Positions 23,862-26,619 of a stretch of DNA of 26,619 bases are shown piece by piece. The notes under the pieces were generated by a model that had not been told where the DNA came from, did no database searches, and saw only the letters and a list, made by a program, of their open reading frames with translations. Location of the stretch: contig RFIO01000566.1 in assembly GCA_003695205.1 (NCBI GenBank), forward strand, positions 1 through 26,619, given 5' to 3'. Source of the stretch: Deltaproteobacteria bacterium (GTDB taxonomy: Bacteria; Desulfobacterota; Desulfuromonadia; Desulfuromonadales; Geothermobacteraceae). Within the stretch, counting starts at the first letter, position 1, and the number at the start of each line of letters is the position of its first letter. Made by a program: the position numbers and the translations under genes.

Positions 23862-24395
23862 ATGACCCAGAAAGTCTTCGGCGGTCCGGCGCTGCTGCTC
23901 GACCGCTCCGATATCAACACGGACGAAATCATCCCGGCCAAGTATCTGACCGAAGTCACCAAGGAGGCCCTCAAGCCCTACATGCTTGAAGATCTCAAGC
24001 TTGACGGGTTTGACCCGGCTTCCGTCAGCGTGAAGCAGGCGCGGGTTGTTGTTGCGCGCGAAAATTTCGGCTGCGGCTCCTCCCGCGAACATGCGCCTTG
24101 GGTGTTCGAAGTCAACGGTGTGCATACGATCATTGCTGAAAGCTATGCCCGGATATTCCGCCAGAACATGTTCAACTGCGGTATGCTCGCCATCGAACTG
24201 CCCAGGCCGGATATCGATGCCATCTTCGCGTTGGCAGACGAAGGGGAGGTTGAGGTTTCGGTCGATGTCGACGCCCAGACCGTGACCGCGAAAGCAGGAG
24301 GATCAGAACGGACCTTCAGCTTCGAGATCAGCCCGTTCGACAAGGCGCTGGTGCAGGCCGGTGGCTGGGTCGAGTTTGCCGATGCCCGTTACTGA
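23862..24395 (+). CDS. leuD: 3-isopropylmalate dehydratase, small subunit
   Basis: Swivelling-domain partner of LeuC. The protein has 177 residues, between the short archaeal form and the roughly 200-residue E. coli form. It shows DRSDINTDEIIPAKYL at the N-terminus, the substrate loop NFGCGSSREHAPWVF, and IIAESYARIFRQNMFNCGML. AAGGAGG stands directly before AAAGC and the ATG, 15 bases after the leuC stop. A terminator follows, so leuA-leuC-leuD form one T-box-controlled unit. Confidence 0.96.
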   Translation: MTQKVFGGPALLLDRSDINTDEIIPAKYLTEVTKEALKPYMLEDLKLDGFDPASVSVKQARVVVARENFGCGSSREHAPWVFEVNGVHTIIAESYARIFRQNMFNCGMLAIELPRPDIDAIFALADEGEVEVSVDVDAQTVTAKAGGSERTFSFEISPFDKALVQAGGWVEFADARY

Positions 24396-24418
24396 CCCGG
24401 CGTGCGAGATGGCATGGG

Positions 24419-24452
24419 ATCGGTCGTCCGTCAGGGCGGCCGATTTTTTTTT
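24419..24452 (+). terminator. Terminator of the leuACD unit
   Basis: An 11-pair stem (24419-24429 with 24434-24444, two U-G wobbles) with a GTCA loop is followed by eight T. Confidence 0.85.
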
Positions 24453-24463
24453 CTGAGGCAGAG

Positions 24464-24491
24464 CGGACAAATGGCCGATAGCAGGTACAAT
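24464..24491 (+). promoter_or_regulatory. Possible promoter for the 65-residue ORF
   Basis: CGGACA at 24464-24469 and TACAAT at 24486-24491 are separated by 16 bases. The -10 is good and the -35 moderate. It lies directly after the leuD terminator. Confidence 0.4.
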
Positions 24492-24532
24492 GACATCAAC
24501 GGTGCCGTGCAGCATACGGCCGGGAGGCTGCC

Positions 24533-24730
24533 ATGAGAGAAACCTGTCCCGATCTTCTGTCACGCGAGGAAGCCGATCTGATCCGACTGTTTCGCCAGCT
24601 TCCTGATGAGCAGCGCCTTGCTCTGCTCGAATCCGCCGAATCCCGCGTTGCCGCGTTGAGTCGGATGCGCTTGCTCAGCAGCCGCGGCGGCGACCTGGAA
24701 AGACCCCACTCTGACCAGCTGTTGTCCTGA
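24533..24730 (+). CDS. Small unknown protein between leuD and leuB
   Basis: A 65-residue protein I do not recognise. GGGAGG at 24522-24527, five bases before the ATG, and a possible promoter upstream support it as a real gene. It begins with a Cys and is then almost wholly helical and charged. The stretch EADLIRLFRQLPDEQRLALL resembles the C-terminal dimer helix seen after some small DNA-binding domains, but no helix-turn-helix is present, so it is at most half of such a protein. No membrane or signal segment is seen. It ends 20 bases before the leuB -35 box. It could also be a chance ORF. Confidence 0.55.
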   Translation: MRETCPDLLSREEADLIRLFRQLPDEQRLALLESAESRVAALSRMRLLSSRGGDLERPHSDQLLS

Positions 24731-24749
24731 TCCGCCAGACCAAAGAAGA

Positions 24750-24778
24750 TTGACATCCCGCCGGCAGGTCCCTATAGT
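24750..24778 (+). promoter_or_regulatory. Strong sigma-70 promoter for leuB
   Basis: TTGACA at 24750-24755 and TATAGT at 24773-24778 are separated by 17 bases. Transcription would start near 24785, leaving about 75 bases before leuB. This leader has a small CGCGG/CCGCG hairpin but no T-box. Confidence 0.8.
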
Positions 24779-24860
24779 GGCTTTCGTTTGAAAATCGCCA
24801 AGTTACGGGGTTTATCGCGGTTGTATCCGCGTTTGCTCCGACCAACTCAAGGAGAGAGGG

Positions 24861-25964
24861 ATGTCCCAGGAATTCAAGATTGCCGTCCTTGCGGGCGACG
24901 GCATCGGGCCGGAGGTGATGGCTGAGGCCCTCAAGGTCCTCGACCGTGTCGAGGAGACGTTTCCCGTCCGTTTTCAGCGTACCGAGGCTCCGGTCGGCGG
25001 TTGTGCCATCGACCAGGTCGGCAAGGCCCTGCCCGAAACGACCGTGGACGTCTGCCGGCAGTCCGACGCCATCCTGTTCGGCTCGGTCGGCGGCCCCAAA
25101 TGGGAAAACCTGCCGCCCGACGAGCAGCCCGAGCGCGGCGCCCTGTTGCCTCTGCGCAAGATTTTCGGTCTGTTCTGCAACCTGCGCCCGGCCATTGTCT
25201 TTCCGGCCCTGGCCGGCAACTCCTCGCTCAAGCCCGAGGTGGTCGAAGGAGGCTTCGACCTGCTGGTGGTTCGGGAGCTGACCGGCGGCATCTACTTCGC
25301 CCAGCCCAAGGGGATTGAAGGGGAGGGGGCGGAGCGGACCGGCTTTGACACCATGAAGTACAGCGACTTCGAAGTCGAGCGTATCGCTCGCGTCGGTTTC
25401 GAGGCCGCGCGCAAAAGGGGCAAGCGCCTCTGTTCCATCGACAAGGCCAACGTGCTGTCGACCTCGGTCCTGTGGCGCGAGGTGGTCGAGCGGGTCGCTG
25501 CCGACTACCCGGATGTCGAACTGAGTCACATGTACGTCGATAACGCCGCCATGCAGCTGTGCCGCTGGCCGAAACAATTCGATGTCATGCTGTGCGGCAA
25601 CATGTTCGGAGATATCCTCTCCGATGAAGCGGCCATGCTGACCGGTTCGCTGGGCATGCTGCCGAGCGCCTCGCTGGCCGAGGGTTCCTTCGGGCTGTAC
25701 GAGCCTTCCGGAGGCAGCGCTCCGGACATCGCCGGACAGGGGGTTGCCAACCCCATCGCTCAGATTCTGTCCGCCGCCATGATGCTGCGCTATTCCTTCG
25801 GCCTGGCCGAGGCGGCCGACGCGGTTGAAAAGGCGGTTGAACAGGTGCTGGAGGCAGGCTATCGCACCGCCGATATCTGTCTTGACGCCCCGGGCGAAAT
25901 CCGGGTGGGCACAGCCGGTATGGGTGACGCCATCGTGGAGCGCATCCAGGCACCGCAGTCCTGA
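24861..25964 (+). CDS. leuB: 3-isopropylmalate dehydrogenase
   Basis: NAD-dependent oxidative decarboxylation of 3-isopropylmalate to 2-ketoisocaproate, the last step before leucine transamination. The protein has 367 residues, the usual homodimeric length. It shows LAGDGIGPEV near the N-terminus, FGSVGGPKW, RELTGGIYFAQPKG, DKANVLSTSVLWREVV, and the metal and substrate segment GNMFGDILSDEAAMLTGSLG. YEPSGGSAPDIAGQGVANP is the cofactor-side motif, of the GGS type found in E. coli LeuB. AAGGAGAGAGGG precedes the ATG. It is transcribed from its own promoter, apart from leuACD. Confidence 0.98.
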   Translation: MSQEFKIAVLAGDGIGPEVMAEALKVLDRVEETFPVRFQRTEAPVGGCAIDQVGKALPETTVDVCRQSDAILFGSVGGPKWENLPPDEQPERGALLPLRKIFGLFCNLRPAIVFPALAGNSSLKPEVVEGGFDLLVVRELTGGIYFAQPKGIEGEGAERTGFDTMKYSDFEVERIARVGFEAARKRGKRLCSIDKANVLSTSVLWREVVERVAADYPDVELSHMYVDNAAMQLCRWPKQFDVMLCGNMFGDILSDEAAMLTGSLGMLPSASLAEGSFGLYEPSGGSAPDIAGQGVANPIAQILSAAMMLRYSFGLAEAADAVEKAVEQVLEAGYRTADICLDAPGEIRVGTAGMGDAIVERIQAPQS

Positions 25965-25987
25965 CCTCATCCGGACAGAGCGCATCA

Positions 25988-26032
25988 GGCGCCCTCTCCG
26001 TGTTCGGGCCGTTGCCGGGCACGGAGGGCGCC
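25988..26032 (+). other. Hairpin between leuB and the last gene
   Basis: A 13-pair stem (25988-25994 and 25997-26002 with 26020-26032, 2-base bulge) with a 17-base loop. No T tract follows, so it is a poor terminator. The GGAGG in its 3' arm (26023-26027) is the only nearby candidate ribosome site for the next gene and would be hidden in the stem. Confidence 0.45.
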
Positions 26033-26040
26033 CTGCAACC

Positions 26041-26619
26041 ATGGCAGACCGATTCAATCCAAAGGTTCGACTCCTGTTCGCCATCGGTGTGATGGCAGTT
26101 GCCTTCGGTGACAGCCGGCCTGCAGTCCTGCTGGTCCTGTCAGTTTTTTTGGCGTCAGTCGCCCTGTGGTGTCATTGCCGGGCTGGGTTCTGGCTGACCC
26201 TGCTCAGGCGGCTGCGCTGGCTGCTGCTGGCCTCGCTTCTGCTGCACCTTTTCTTTTTCCCCGGTCACACCCTCGCCGGGATTGCCTGGCTGTCACGGGA
26301 CGGTCTTGAACGTGGAGTTGTGCTCTGCTGGCAGATGCTGCTCGCATTCGGTGCGGCCGGCCTGCTGGCCCGCACCACGTCTGGCAGGGAGCAGGCCGGG
26401 GCACTGGTGCAGCTGCTGTCGCCTGTTGGCAGATTCTTTCCTCCGGCGGGGCCGTTCCTGGCTCTGGTGCCGACGGCTGTCGGGCTGCTGCCCGAGGTAC
26501 GCCGGCAAACGGCCCTGACCTGGGCGGAACAGGACGAGGTGCTCAACCGGCTGAGACGGGGCGGACTGCTTCATCGGGCCCGGGCGGCCGGCGAGCTGGT
26601 CGAACAGCTGGTTCTGGCC
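26041..26619 (+). CDS. Polytopic membrane protein, possibly CbiQ/EcfT-like, 3'-truncated by window edge
   Basis: An open frame from the ATG at 26041 runs off the end (193 codons visible). It has about five hydrophobic segments: LLFAIGVMAVAFG, AVLLVLSVFLASVALW, WLLLASLLLHLFFF, VVLCWQMLLAFGAAGLL and FLALVPTAVGLL. A cytoplasmic stretch follows with TWAEQDEVLNRLRRGG, an A-x(n)-R-x-G arrangement recalling the coupling helix of the T component of energy-coupling-factor transporters. The overall layout resembles CbiQ/EcfT, but identity is low enough that I treat this as a suggestion. Only a distant GGAGG (26023-26027) precedes the start, so the true start could be the ATG at 26092. No ECF ATPase or substrate component is in view. 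Confidence 0.6.
   Translation, partial: MADRFNPKVRLLFAIGVMAVAFGDSRPAVLLVLSVFLASVALWCHCRAGFWLTLLRRLRWLLLASLLLHLFFFPGHTLAGIAWLSRDGLERGVVLCWQMLLAFGAAGLLARTTSGREQAGALVQLLSPVGRFFPPAGPFLALVPTAVGLLPEVRRQTALTWAEQDEVLNRLRRGGLLHRARAAGELVEQLVLA

Noticed and set aside
1..26619. Mobile element, CRISPR array, toxin-antitoxin or defence system
   Set aside because: No transposase, integrase, direct-repeat array or defence-type domain was seen. Base composition and gene style look even across the window.

Overview
The window is a GC-rich stretch of bacterial chromosome made almost entirely of core housekeeping and biosynthetic genes. Gene content and order suggest a deltaproteobacterium of the Desulfuromonadales (Geobacter / Desulfuromonas / Pelobacter type): lptF-lptG diverging from rpsB-tsf-pyrH-frr-uppS-cdsA-dxr-rseP-tsaB, then ilvD-ilvB-ilvN-ilvC-psd-pssA-leuA-leuC-leuD-leuB, with a T-box leader before leuA. 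T-boxes are mainly a Gram-positive device but are known in this delta group. This assignment is an inference from synteny and protein style; no database search was run. I see no insertion sequence, prophage, CRISPR array, rRNA or tRNA.

Layout. (1) 1-2620: the 3' part of a family-2 glycosyltransferase gene (its start lies before the window), then ahcY with its own promoter and a strong terminator. (2) 2753-5002, minus strand: lptF and lptG, the two permease subunits of the LPS export ABC transporter, in abutting frames. (3) 5003-5205: a short divergent control region with back-to-back promoters. (4) 5206-13464: a long co-directional run, rpsB, tsf, pyrH, frr, a 54-residue two-cluster ferredoxin, uppS, cdsA, dxr, rseP and tsaB. 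It joins translation factors, UMP kinase, isoprenoid and phospholipid precursor synthesis, envelope-stress proteolysis and tRNA t6A modification. cdsA lacks any ordinary start codon at its N-terminus and appears to start at ATT. (5) 13461-13812: a 73-residue YdcH-type small protein with its own promoter and terminator. (6) 13888-25964: the branched-chain amino acid block. ilvD, ilvB, ilvN and ilvC convert pyruvate to valine and isoleucine precursors. psd and pssA, which make phosphatidylethanolamine, sit in the middle. leuA, leuC, leuD and leuB form leucine. leuA has a strong promoter followed by a complete T-box riboswitch whose specifier reads CUC (Leu). A 65-residue unknown ORF lies between leuD and leuB, and leuB has its own strong promoter. 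(7) 26041-end: the 5' part of a polytopic membrane protein, possibly of the CbiQ/EcfT type, running off the window.

No novel multi-gene system is evident. The points most worth a second look are the ATT start of cdsA, the leucine T-box and its long downstream leader, the unassigned 65-residue ORF between leuD and leuB, the near-leaderless lptF transcript, the terminator inside rpsB-tsf, and the long C-terminal extension of the glycosyltransferase.
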